The notes below the pieces were generated by a model, which was not told the DNA's origin, searched no databases, and was given only the letters and a program-made list of their open reading frames with translations. The position numbers were made by a program, and so were the translations under genes. Shown piece by piece: positions 27,015 to 35,872 of a DNA stretch of 64,000 nucleotides; the stretch's first letter is position 1, and every line of letters begins with the position of its first letter. Origin of the DNA: Bacillota bacterium (GTDB lineage Bacteria > Bacillota > Clostridia > Christensenellales > Aristaeellaceae); the NCBI GenBank assembly GCA_023416585.1, contig JAEZHM010000154.1:124001-188000 (forward strand), written 5' to 3'.

Positions 27015-27098
27015 CCTGTTTGGTTGGTGCAAGCTTTTCTTACACTTTTCATCAGCCGCGTTTCACGAAGGCTATCTTGATAAAAGGTAGCCTCTTTG

Positions 27099-27776
27099 CT
27101 ATTCCGTCAAGCTCCGCAGCTTCTTTTTGTCGAGCACCTTGATGCCGCCGCGGGAAAGGGATACGATACCTTCCTCGCTGAAATATTTGAGCATACGCGT
27201 TACCACTTCCCGGGCGGTGCCAACGTACTTGGCGATCTGTTCATGGGTCAGGAGGATTGTATCCTCCTCCGACTTGTTCATTTCATCCAGCAGAAAAATG
27301 GCCAGGCGCTTATCAAAGCTCATAAACAGCACCTGCTGCATGGTCCACATCACGTCCGAAAACCGCTCTGTGGCCAATTGATAGGAGAACTTTTCCACGT
27401 ACACGTTCTGCCGGGAAAGCTCTGCAAAAGCCAAGGCTGACACAAGCAGCACCTCGCTGTCTTTTTCCGCGTCCACATGCACATCAAAGGTAATGGTACT
27501 TAAAACGCAGGAGGCGGAAAGCACACATACATCGCCTTCCCGCAGCCTGTACAGGGTGATTTCCCGCCCCTCCTCAGAAAGCATGTATACCCTAAGCTCT
27601 CCTGATTTCACGAGCATGAGCCCCACGCATTCATTTTCGCCGCTATGGATGTTGGTACCCTTACGGTAGCAAAGCAGCGAGGTATGGTTAGCCATGTAGT
27701 TTTTTTGCTCCAAAGTCAAGTTTGGCCAGAAAGGGAAATGATCCGCAAACAGGGAAGTTTGCAGTTCTTCACTCAT
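27099..27776 (-). CDS. Crp/Fnr-family transcriptional regulator
   Basis: 225 residues from the ATG at 27776, with GGAGGA ten bases upstream; upstream in-frame sequence looks non-coding. The N-terminal cyclic-nucleotide-type beta-barrel has LVKSGELRVYMLSEEGREITLYRLREGDVC. The C-terminal Crp helix-turn-helix is THEQIAKYVGTAREVVTRMLKYF. A few Cys in the barrel could ligate a cluster but not in the classical FNR order. It is divergent from GH31 and may control the GH31-GH42 operon. Confidence 0.88.
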   Translation of the reverse strand: MSEELQTSLFADHFPFWPNLTLEQKNYMANHTSLLCYRKGTNIHSGENECVGLMLVKSGELRVYMLSEEGREITLYRLREGDVCVLSASCVLSTITFDVHVDAEKDSEVLLVSALAFAELSRQNVYVEKFSYQLATERFSDVMWTMQQVLFMSFDKRLAIFLLDEMNKSEEDTILLTHEQIAKYVGTAREVVTRMLKYFSEEGIVSLSRGGIKVLDKKKLRSLTE

Positions 27777-27971
27777 CGCAAAGTTCCTCCTAAGCGTAAA
27801 GCGGTTCGCCTGCTTGTTCTCATTATACATCAAAACAAAAAAATAAGGAAAGTGTGGGTTGATGAAATGAAAATTGTACAGCCGGAAGGGGAAGCATTCG
27901 CCTCTCACGAATAATAAGTTAGCTTCAAAGGTAGAAAAATGACGTTGTATATATGAACTGGGAGGGTGCTT

Positions 27972-30290
27972 ATGCGCTTTACGTACGGTTACTGGGTAAC
28001 GCGGCCGGAATACAAGCTTGGTTATGCGGTGGAATGCTACCGTGTGAAGAAAACGGACAAAAGCCTTCAGGTGGTGACGCTGAACAGGCATGTGGCAAAC
28101 CGCGGCAACACACTGGACGGCCCCTCATTGGAGATCAACTTCACTGCGCCTATGGAAGGCGTGATCCGTGTTGCTGTAACGCACTTTCGCGGCGGCCGGT
28201 CTAAGACGCCCTGCTATGGGATCAATGAAAGCCCGATAACCCCGGTAATCGGGGAAACCGAAACGTTTTGCACCTTTCAAAGCGGTCCCCTGTGCGCACG
28301 GGTGAACAAGCAGCCAAACGGCTGGCGGGTGGATTATCTGGCGGACGGGAAGCTGCTTACCACCAGCGGTTATCACGGTATGGCCCACGCCTATAATACG
28401 GAAACGGATAAAGCGTACATGTCTGATTCCCTGATGTTGGACGTGGGGGAATGGGTATACGGTTTGGGAGAGAGGTTCACGCCGTATCTAAAAAACGGGC
28501 AGACCATAGAAATGTGGAATGAGGACGGCGGCACCGCCAGCGAGATCGCTTACAAAAACGTGCCCTTCTACATGACCAACCGTGGTTATGGTGTGTTTGT
28601 GGACGATCCTTCCGACGTATCCTTTGAGGTGGCCAGTGAAAAAGTCGAACGGGTCCAGTTCTCCGTGGAGGGGGAAACGCTGATCTATCACATGATCTAT
28701 GGTCCCACACCCAAGGAAGTACTGATGCGCTATACAAAACTTACCGGTAAGCCTGCTCTGCCTCCCGCCTGGTCCTTCGGGCTGTGGCTGACCACCAGCT
28801 TCACCACCAGCTATGATGAGAAAACCACATCCTCTTTTATTCAGGGCATGGCGGACAGGGATATCCCCCTGCATGTGTTCCATTTCGATTGCTTCTGGAT
28901 GAAGGGGCTGAACTGGTGCGATTTCCAGTGGGACGATGAAACGTTCCCCGATCCCAAAGGCATGCTGAAACGCTACAAGGATCGGGGTCTGCGCATCTGC
29001 GTGTGGATCAACCCCTACATAGCCCAGCAGAGCCCCTTGTTTCAGGAAGGGATGGAGAAGGGCTTCCTGCTGAAGAAGACGAACGGCGACGTCTGGCAGA
29101 CGGACAGGTGGCAGGCGGGCATGGGCATCCTGGATGTGACCAATCCCGCGGCCAGGGAATGGTTCTGCGGATACCTTCGCGCGCTTGTTAAGATGGGCGT
29201 GGACTGCTTCAAGACAGACTTTGGCGAGCGCATTCCGGTTCGTGATATCGCCTATTTCGACGGCAGCGATCCTGTTCGCATGCACAATTATTATACGCAC
29301 CTGTATAACAAGATGGTATTTGACCTGCTGGAGGAGTTAAGAGGCAGGGGAGAGGCCGTTTTGTTTGCCCGCAGCGCCACGGCGGGCGGGCAGCAGTTCC
29401 CCGTTCACTGGGGCGGCGACAACAGCGCCAGCTTCGTATCCATGGCGGAAACGCTGCGGGGCGGCCTTTCGCTGGCCCACAGCGGCTTTAGCTTCTGGAG
29501 CCATGATATTTCCGGCTTTGAGCAGACGGCTCCGGCGGATGTGTACAAGCGATGGGTGGCGTTCGGCCTTTTGTCCACCCACAGCCGGCTGCACGGCTCG
29601 TCCAGTTACCGCGTGCCCTGGCTTTTCGACGAGGAAGCCTGCGATGTGGCCCGCTTCTTTGTGAAGCTTAAATGCCGCCTGATGCCTTACATTTTCGGCA
29701 AGTCGGTTGAGTCGCACGAAACAGGTGTGCCGGTGATGCGGCCTATGATGCTGGAGTTCCCGGAGGATGTAACCGTTCAAATGCTAGACAGGCAGTATAT
29801 GCTGGGAGATAGTTTGCTGGTGGCCCCCGTGTTCCATGAGGACGGACATGTGGATTGCTATCTGCCGGATGGGGAGTGGACCGGCCTGCTTTCCGGAGAG
29901 GCGGTTTCGGGCGGAAAATGGCGAAGGGAAACACACAGCTTCATGAGCTTGCCCCTGTATGTACGGGAAAACACCGTGCTGCCCATGGGAGGCGTTGATA
30001 CCAAGCCGAACTATGATTATGCGGATAACGTGACGCTGCATCTGTTCACGATCAAAGACGGCATATCCATTAGTACCGTAATACCTGACCTTAACGGAAA
30101 ACCGGCGGCAACCTTCACTGTACAACGTCGGGGTGACGCCTATACTGTGGAAACGGACTCCAAGAAGCCCTATTTCGTGGCAGTACATGGGGTCCAAAGC
30201 ATTGTCTGTGAATCTTCTCCCGTTAGGAAGGATGACAATGGCGTGATGCTCTTAAATGGCAATGGCCCGCTTCATTTCTCGGGAAAATGA
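27972..30290 (+). CDS. yicI: GH31 alpha-xylosidase (YicI-like)
   Basis: 772 residues from the ATG at 27972 (GGGAGGG upstream). It is a retaining glycosidase that removes alpha-xylose from xyloglucan fragments. The nucleophile Asp in KTDFGERIP at residue 416 and the acid/base Asp in WGGDNSAS near 483 match YicI-type alpha-xylosidases, as does RGGLSLAHSGFSFWSHDISGFE. No signal peptide, so it is cytoplasmic. It is followed within 21 bp by a GH42 beta-galactosidase, a pairing seen in xyloglucan oligosaccharide use. Confidence 0.92.
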   Translation: MRFTYGYWVTRPEYKLGYAVECYRVKKTDKSLQVVTLNRHVANRGNTLDGPSLEINFTAPMEGVIRVAVTHFRGGRSKTPCYGINESPITPVIGETETFCTFQSGPLCARVNKQPNGWRVDYLADGKLLTTSGYHGMAHAYNTETDKAYMSDSLMLDVGEWVYGLGERFTPYLKNGQTIEMWNEDGGTASEIAYKNVPFYMTNRGYGVFVDDPSDVSFEVASEKVERVQFSVEGETLIYHMIYGPTPKEVLMRYTKLTGKPALPPAWSFGLWLTTSFTTSYDEKTTSSFIQGMADRDIPLHVFHFDCFWMKGLNWCDFQWDDETFPDPKGMLKRYKDRGLRICVWINPYIAQQSPLFQEGMEKGFLLKKTNGDVWQTDRWQAGMGILDVTNPAAREWFCGYLRALVKMGVDCFKTDFGERIPVRDIAYFDGSDPVRMHNYYTHLYNKMVFDLLEELRGRGEAVLFARSATAGGQQFPVHWGGDNSASFVSMAETLRGGLSLAHSGFSFWSHDISGFEQTAPADVYKRWVAFGLLSTHSRLHGSSSYRVPWLFDEEACDVARFFVKLKCRLMPYIFGKSVESHETGVPVMRPMMLEFPEDVTVQMLDRQYMLGDSLLVAPVFHEDGHVDCYLPDGEWTGLLSGEAVSGGKWRRETHSFMSLPLYVRENTVLPMGGVDTKPNYDYADNVTLHLFTIKDGISISTVIPDLNGKPAATFTVQRRGDAYTVETDSKKPYFVAVHGVQSIVCESSPVRKDDNGVMLLNGNGPLHFSGK

Positions 30291-30310
30291 CTTAATAAAG
30301 GAGAAAACCT

Positions 30311-32353
30311 ATGGCACAGTATCCGCCCTTGATGAAGGGCATACATGCGCTTTTGCACGGAGGCGATTACAACCCGGAGCAATGGCTAAAGCAAAAGGAC
30401 GAGATCTGGAAAAAGGATATTGAACTGGCCCGTAAGGCTGGGATCAACACCCTCACTGTGGGCATCTTCTCCTGGGCGCACCTGGAGCCGGAGGAGGGGA
30501 AGTATGATTTCACCTGGCTGGATGAAGTCATGGACATGCTAAAAGAAAATGGAATAGCAGCCATTCTGGCCACTCCCAGCGGCGCCAGGCCGCCGTGGCT
30601 TGCGCAAAAGTATCCCGAAGTGCTCAGGGTGAACAACGAGCGCATGCATCACTTGTACGGCGGGAGGCATAACCACTGCCTTACCTCTCCGGTTTACAGG
30701 CAGAAGGTGGCTGCCATAAATGAGCAGCTGGCGCTGCGCTACGGCAAGCATCCCGCCCTTAAAATGTGGCATATCTCCAATGAGTACAGCGGCGAATGCC
30801 ATTGCCCCCTGTGCCAGAAAGCATTTCAAGCATGGCTGCAAAAGCGGTACGGCACTATTGAAAACCTGAATGACGCCTGGTGGGATCAGTTCTGGGCCCA
30901 TCGCTTTACAAGCTTTGAACAGATCGAAAGCCCCACCTCGCCTTCCTGGCTTGGGGAAAATGAAAACCATGGGCAAAAGCTGGCATGGAGGCGGTATACT
31001 TCCCAACAGCATTGCGATTTCTATCTGAACGAGATCGCGCCACTGAAAAGGATTACTCCGGAAATCCCCTGCACCACCAACCTGATGTCCACGTATCCCG
31101 GTATCGACTATTTTGCACTGGGCAAGCTGCTGGACCGGTCCAGTTGGGATAACTATCCTGTTTGGATGGGCAATGAGCAGGATGCTCAAACCGGCTCATT
31201 TACGGCTTTTAACCATGATCTCATGCGGGGTGTGGGAGACGGGAAGCCGTTTTTGATGATGGAATCCAGCCCGGGCCCTGTCAATTGGCAGCAGGTAAAC
31301 GCGCTGCGCCGCCCGGGAACTGTGCTTTTGCAGGGCTTGCAGGCTGTTGCCCATGGATCGGATTCCGTGCAGTACTTCCAGTTCCGCAAGAGCCGCGGCA
31401 GCTTTGAAAAGTTTCACAGCGCTGTGGTGGACCATGTGGGCCACGGGGACACGCGCGCTTACCGGGATGTTGTTCAGGTGGGGGAAGCGCTTAAAACGCT
31501 AAAGGAGGTTGCAGGCTCTGCTCCTGAAAATGAGATTGCCCTGGTGTATGACTGGGAAAACCGCTGGGCTTTAGAGGACGCGCGATTTGGCCTTTCGGAC
31601 AAGGGGTATGAAAAGGCGGTGCGCACCCATCATACCGCGCTGTATAATCTGGGCTTCGGTGTGGATATCATCGATCAGACAGCTGATCTTTCGAAGTATA
31701 GAATTGTCAGCGCACCCATGTGCTATATGCTTCGGGAAGGTTTTGCAGCGAAGGTCCATGATTATGTCAAGGCAGGCGGGACCTTTGTACTCACTTATGT
31801 CTCCGGTTACGTAAATGAGGAGGATCTGTGTTTCCTTGGCGGTTTTCCAGGCCCACTTATGGATGTGGCAGGCTTGTGGGCCGAAGAGGTGGACGCGCTC
31901 TTCCCCGGTACGAAAAACAGCTTTGATTGGCAGGGAAAGACATACGAGGCAGTGGATTTCTGCGAGCTGACGCATGTGAAAACAGCCAGGGCGCTGGCTG
32001 TTTACGGCCAGGAATTCTATGCGGGTACGCCGGCGCTGACGGAGAACAGCTTTGGTGCAGGCCGCTGTTACTACTTAGCCGCGCGTACGGGAGAGGATTT
32101 CCTTCAGGACTTCTACCGCCATATTGCTGAGGAAGCAAGTGTCATGCCACTGATGGAGAATATTCCGCAGGGGATCGGCGTGGCAAAGCGGGTGGGGGAA
32201 GATGGCCTGGAATTCCTGTTTGTCATGAACTTTCTGCCTGAGGAGAAGACTGTAACGCTTGCGGGAAGTTGGCAGGATATGCTTACCGGAAAAGCTGTTT
32301 CAGGGGAAACAACATTAGCTCCGCGCAGCACGTTGGTACTAATGAAAGGGTGA
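30311..32353 (+). CDS. GH42 beta-galactosidase
   Basis: 680 residues, cytoplasmic. The start HALLHGGDYNPEQW is the GH42 signature. The acid/base Glu is in HISNEYSG at residue 158 and the nucleophile Glu in MMESSPGPVNW at 318. A zinc-type cluster CHCPLC follows the first catalytic Glu. The middle trimerisation domain and C-terminal beta-domain complete the usual length. Likely removes beta-galactose from the same oligosaccharides as the GH31 upstream. Confidence 0.93.
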   Translation: MAQYPPLMKGIHALLHGGDYNPEQWLKQKDEIWKKDIELARKAGINTLTVGIFSWAHLEPEEGKYDFTWLDEVMDMLKENGIAAILATPSGARPPWLAQKYPEVLRVNNERMHHLYGGRHNHCLTSPVYRQKVAAINEQLALRYGKHPALKMWHISNEYSGECHCPLCQKAFQAWLQKRYGTIENLNDAWWDQFWAHRFTSFEQIESPTSPSWLGENENHGQKLAWRRYTSQQHCDFYLNEIAPLKRITPEIPCTTNLMSTYPGIDYFALGKLLDRSSWDNYPVWMGNEQDAQTGSFTAFNHDLMRGVGDGKPFLMMESSPGPVNWQQVNALRRPGTVLLQGLQAVAHGSDSVQYFQFRKSRGSFEKFHSAVVDHVGHGDTRAYRDVVQVGEALKTLKEVAGSAPENEIALVYDWENRWALEDARFGLSDKGYEKAVRTHHTALYNLGFGVDIIDQTADLSKYRIVSAPMCYMLREGFAAKVHDYVKAGGTFVLTYVSGYVNEEDLCFLGGFPGPLMDVAGLWAEEVDALFPGTKNSFDWQGKTYEAVDFCELTHVKTARALAVYGQEFYAGTPALTENSFGAGRCYYLAARTGEDFLQDFYRHIAEEASVMPLMENIPQGIGVAKRVGEDGLEFLFVMNFLPEEKTVTLAGSWQDMLTGKAVSGETTLAPRSTLVLMKG

Positions 32354-32358
32354 GCCTT

Positions 32359-33201
32359 ATGCTGGACAGGGAGCAACTGCAGCTTGATTTGCGGCGCATC
32401 GCGAAGAATAACTATTTTCTAACAGAGAGTGAAAACGTTGATCAATATCTGACACCAATGCTGAAACTCATCGGCGATACAGATGCGGAACTTCGTGATG
32501 CACTCATCTATGAAACCTTTTGCGATTGGATTTGCGAAAAGGCTTACCTTCGAGATGACATGCTGAGGCAGATGCTTTATGTCTTGCTTGACAATGACCA
32601 CTTGATGTATCACATAGGGAGCGATGGTGACAGCGCTGTTTTTACGAGAAGCTTTTCAGCCTTGGCAATCGTGCTTATATTGATGGAACACAGAAAAAGA
32701 AACATTCTGAACGCAAATCAATTTGAGCATGCGAAGAATACCATCATTCAGTATCTTCTTAAGGAAAATGATTTCCGTGGATATGTGTCGGAGTATGGAT
32801 GGGCCCACGCAGCTGCGCATGGAGCGGACATGCTGGTGGAACTGGTTCAGTGCAAAGAAAGTGAACACTCTGTTTTGCAGGAGATTCTTGTTTGCATGAA
32901 ACGGATCCTTCACAACGGGCGGTATATGCTATGCCATGAAGAGGATGAACGCCTTGTAAGGGTGGCCTATCATGTTTTTAGGCTGCATACGCCGTTTCGC
33001 ATCAAACTTCGAGACTGGTTGGAGACATTGGCGAATTACACGAACATAGATAACCCGCAGGTGCAGTACATTGCCCGGGTCAATACGAAAAACTTTGTGC
33101 GCAGCTTCTATTTCCGACTGATACACTTCGGGATCACAGACGACATCATCACGCTGCTCACGGATACGGAAAAGAAGTTGAACCGGTTTGCAAGTAAATA
33201 G
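32359..33201 (+). CDS. DUF2785 family protein
   Basis: 280 residues from the ATG at 32359, five bases after the GH42 stop region. It is all-helical and has the DUF2785 pattern (YETFCDWI...LRDDMLRQ, FSALAIVLIL, GWAHAAAHGADML, REDERLVRVAYH-like, YFRLIHFG). The WAHAAAH.AD motif could bind a metal. The function of the family is unknown. Probably cotranscribed with GH31-GH42. Confidence 0.82.
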   Translation: MLDREQLQLDLRRIAKNNYFLTESENVDQYLTPMLKLIGDTDAELRDALIYETFCDWICEKAYLRDDMLRQMLYVLLDNDHLMYHIGSDGDSAVFTRSFSALAIVLILMEHRKRNILNANQFEHAKNTIIQYLLKENDFRGYVSEYGWAHAAAHGADMLVELVQCKESEHSVLQEILVCMKRILHNGRYMLCHEEDERLVRVAYHVFRLHTPFRIKLRDWLETLANYTNIDNPQVQYIARVNTKNFVRSFYFRLIHFGITDDIITLLTDTEKKLNRFASK

Positions 33202-33205
33202 AAAC

Positions 33206-33245
33206 ATTGAAGCCATGGGATGATCCATGGCTTCAATAGCTTTTT
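33206..33245 (+). terminator. Rho-independent terminator of GH31 operon
   Basis: A perfect 13-bp stem (33206-33218 with 33225-33237, loop GATGAT) is followed by AGCTTTTT. Confidence 0.9.
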
Positions 33246-33254
33246 CGATTTTGT

Positions 33255-35453
33255 TTATAAGCTGTATTGTTTCAGGATTGCCCCCGACCTTGGCAGCGAT
33301 GGCAGCAACGGTCTTAGCGCCTTAAGCAGCTTCTCCTGCGCAAGTGCCAGCGGAACAATCCAGGCCAGGAAGGCATAATCGGCGGCGGCAGCGATTCCGC
33401 CCTGCATCCGCGTGCCTGCAGCACTCAAATAGTCTGTCATAGCGCGGCCCACTGCCCAGGGTAAGGGCTGCTGTGCCACTGTCATGGCTTCCTTCAATTC
33501 TCCAAGCCAGCGCAGTACTTCCTGGCTGATGGCCCCTTGAGGACCGGAAAACTCCTTGAGTGATTCCATGGATATGGGAGGGAGCGCTTCTCCTGCATGA
33601 GAGTAAGGTGTGTTCTTAAAGTTCTGCGAGGCCTCCGGCAGGATAAGAACCGGCCAGGGAGCTAACTCATAACTAAGTTGGTTCAAATGCGTGGTGGGGG
33701 ACTTTGACAGCAGCAGCGTTTTAAGGTTGTCGCCGCCGTCCTCAGGGCATACATGGGGTGTAGCCACGCAAACTGGGCTCATGGCACAACCGGGTGTATC
33801 CACCGTAATACTTTGATCCGGGCAGGATTGTACGGCAAAGGCTGCCTTCAACCCCAGTGATTCCATGCAAATGCGTGCAAAACGCGCCGTTTCCGCAAGG
33901 CTCGGGTGCACCAGCTGTATCTTTGGGCACAGCGCGAACAGCGTCAGGAAATGAACAGCGTCCTCCTGCTTGAGCGGGACCCACTCCCTAGCGAAAGCTT
34001 CCTGCAGGGCGGCGATCATGTTGACGGGCTGTGCCTTTGTGCCAATGACAGGCGAAAGGCGAAGGGGAAGAGGGGATTTATATAGTGACAGATGACATCC
34101 TTTTGCAAATGCCTGTAACCGGTTAGTCAGGTCTCCGCACGTCAACTCATCGCATACCTCCTGCAGCGCGTTGCGTTGATTGATGAGTTCCTGAAGCTGT
34201 TTCGTCAGGGTGGCTTCCGCATCCTGACATGCAGTGATCTCTTCCCGCAATTGCTTTAGTCTGATCGTATGCTCCTGCTGGGCGGCTGCCAGCACTTCCT
34301 CCCGGAAAGCTGCCTTGTTTTCCTTAGCCTTGTCCAGCTGGACCAATAGGGCAAGGCGCTCCGCCTCCAGTTCCTGCAATTGGTGGCGCATTGAGGATAC
34401 AAGAAGACTGTCCGGTTCCCCGGCATAAAACATCTTCTCCAGCCGTTTTTGCATGCCTGGAAGAACAAGCAATGCTTCCAGTACCTGCTGCTGCGCTTCC
34501 GGGATATCCCAGGCTTCCTCTGCTATTTCTTTAAAGCGCTCCAAAGGGTTATCCACATGCCGCAAATTCGCCCCCTGCTGCAATTGAGCGCTGGGCGCAT
34601 CATATTTGGCGGCACGCCATTGGGCATCCACCACTTCATGAAGGGGGTTGCGGGTCCTGTTAAGACGAGCATGTGGAATGGCGTTCGCATACAGTGGTGT
34701 GCCTGAAAGCGCTACATCCTCCGGCACGGCGGCACGGACGGGCATTTGCACTACCGGTGCACGGGCATATCCGATTGATTGTGCTATCGAGGCATCCATG
34801 ACCACAAGATGCGGTTCCTCTTCCTTTACAGCCTGGCTTGCCGCCGCAAATGGCTCTTCATCCACGGCAATTACGCGCTCCAAGGCTTCCTTTACAGGCC
34901 AGTAAAAAATGTGATGTTTTCCATCAGGAAAGGTTATATTGTGCAAATGTTTCTCCAGCAGCGCATCGGCAGCGGCAGCGATCTCCAGCCCGGGCCCAAT
35001 GGGGCCGTACCATTGGTCTTGTACACGCGCATACTTAAGCGGCGTTAGCAGCAATGATACTTTCTCCGGAATCTCCTCCGCTGTTTCAGCACTGGCAACT
35101 TCGTAAACAAGTGATTCCGGCAGGGCATGGATTACATCAGAGTACAGGATGTATTGATTCTTTTCTCCTCTTTCGGGAGCATAATTCTTATTCGTGCGTA
35201 TCTTGTTAGCTTCAGGCGGAAACGGCGTCAGGTCGATCATGCAAAGATGCCCCAGCGTGCGCATCCTGTCCTTAAAATTTGCCTGCTCGTTTTTATCGGG
35301 AACGATGCGTACGAAGCCCTCGTCCGGCAAAATGGACAACTCTTCCTGTGTACAGGGTCCCACACTGTTCAATAGCGGGCGCAGCCTAAAAAAAGCACGC
35401 TGCGCATTATCTTCTTCCAAAAATGCCATAGTGACCCTGTCGGAAAAGCTCAT
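33255..35453 (-). CDS. Orphan 732-residue protein with central coiled coil
   Basis: No family recognised. Residues 1-120 start MSFSDRVTMAFLEEDNAQRAFFRLRPLL and look globular. A second region runs to about 330. A charged heptad-like coiled coil is at about 355-445 (LQELEAERLALLVQLDKAKENKAAF...). A C-terminal globular domain of about 280 residues has hydrophobic strands (FLTLFALCPKIQLVHPS, PVLILPEA) and ends in two helices. No signal peptide, membrane segment or Walker A is visible. The C-terminal strand/helix order is reminiscent of a degenerate P-loop fold, but this is speculative. Start ATG with GGGGG eight bases upstream and a good promoter at 35517-35545. Monocistronic. Confidence 0.8.
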   Translation of the reverse strand: MSFSDRVTMAFLEEDNAQRAFFRLRPLLNSVGPCTQEELSILPDEGFVRIVPDKNEQANFKDRMRTLGHLCMIDLTPFPPEANKIRTNKNYAPERGEKNQYILYSDVIHALPESLVYEVASAETAEEIPEKVSLLLTPLKYARVQDQWYGPIGPGLEIAAAADALLEKHLHNITFPDGKHHIFYWPVKEALERVIAVDEEPFAAASQAVKEEEPHLVVMDASIAQSIGYARAPVVQMPVRAAVPEDVALSGTPLYANAIPHARLNRTRNPLHEVVDAQWRAAKYDAPSAQLQQGANLRHVDNPLERFKEIAEEAWDIPEAQQQVLEALLVLPGMQKRLEKMFYAGEPDSLLVSSMRHQLQELEAERLALLVQLDKAKENKAAFREEVLAAAQQEHTIRLKQLREEITACQDAEATLTKQLQELINQRNALQEVCDELTCGDLTNRLQAFAKGCHLSLYKSPLPLRLSPVIGTKAQPVNMIAALQEAFAREWVPLKQEDAVHFLTLFALCPKIQLVHPSLAETARFARICMESLGLKAAFAVQSCPDQSITVDTPGCAMSPVCVATPHVCPEDGGDNLKTLLLSKSPTTHLNQLSYELAPWPVLILPEASQNFKNTPYSHAGEALPPISMESLKEFSGPQGAISQEVLRWLGELKEAMTVAQQPLPWAVGRAMTDYLSAAGTRMQGGIAAAADYAFLAWIVPLALAQEKLLKALRPLLPSLPRSGAILKQYSL

Positions 35454-35516
35454 AATAATGCCCCCATATAGATTTATAACAACATATTAACGGCACGGTC
35501 ATCCATGATTATGTAC

Positions 35517-35545
35517 ATTTTACCAATTGAAATTGTTTTCGTCAA
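35517..35545 (-). promoter_or_regulatory. Promoter of orphan 732-residue protein gene
   Basis: On the minus strand, TTGACG (35545-35540), 17-bp spacer, TAAAAT (35522-35517). Confidence 0.65.
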
Positions 35546-35642
35546 GAGTTCTTTGTTGATTGCATGCAAAACATTCCTGTTTTGTTCCTTATACGGTATT
35601 TCTTAATTATTTCGGAAGAATGTAAATAAGGTGATTATTGCC

Positions 35643-35671
35643 TTGACAGCTTAATATTTTCGTAATATATT
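35643..35671 (+). promoter_or_regulatory. Promoter of peptidoglycan-binding protein gene
   Basis: Exact TTGACA (35643-35648), 17-bp spacer, TATATT (35666-35671). Transcription would start near 35678, leaving a leader of about 195 nt. Confidence 0.75.
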
Positions 35672-35678
35672 AAGCCTT

Positions 35679-35850
35679 GGAATGAAACATTCCTGCCGGA
35701 TGAGGTTTTGTGATTTTCACTCGGCAAAAAAACGCAGGCTATCTGTCGGCCGACGCGTACCGGGAGACAGCCTTCGCCTAAAACCGGCTTGTGCGCTGCC
35801 GAAAGATTCCCTCTTGTGCAGCTGCGGCATTTTGGCTAGCCGGTTCCCCA
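35679..35850 (+). promoter_or_regulatory. Long structured 5' leader, candidate riboswitch
   Basis: The leader has a run of self-complementary segments. GGAATG/CATTCC is at 35679-35693 and TGCCG/CGGCA at 35694-35726. A nested pair is formed by AACCGGCT (35782-35789) with AGCCGGTT (35838-35845), enclosing TGCCG (35797-35801) with CGGCA (35825-35829). The last helix sits just before the ribosome binding site. It does not match consensus cores of c-di-GMP or c-di-AMP riboswitches that I can recall. Confidence 0.4.
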
Positions 35851-35872
35851 GGCGATGAAAGGGAGATTTCAC

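Noticed and set aside
35679..35872. c-di-GMP or c-di-AMP riboswitch
   Set aside because: The conserved core sequences of those classes are not present, so only an unnamed structured leader is reported.
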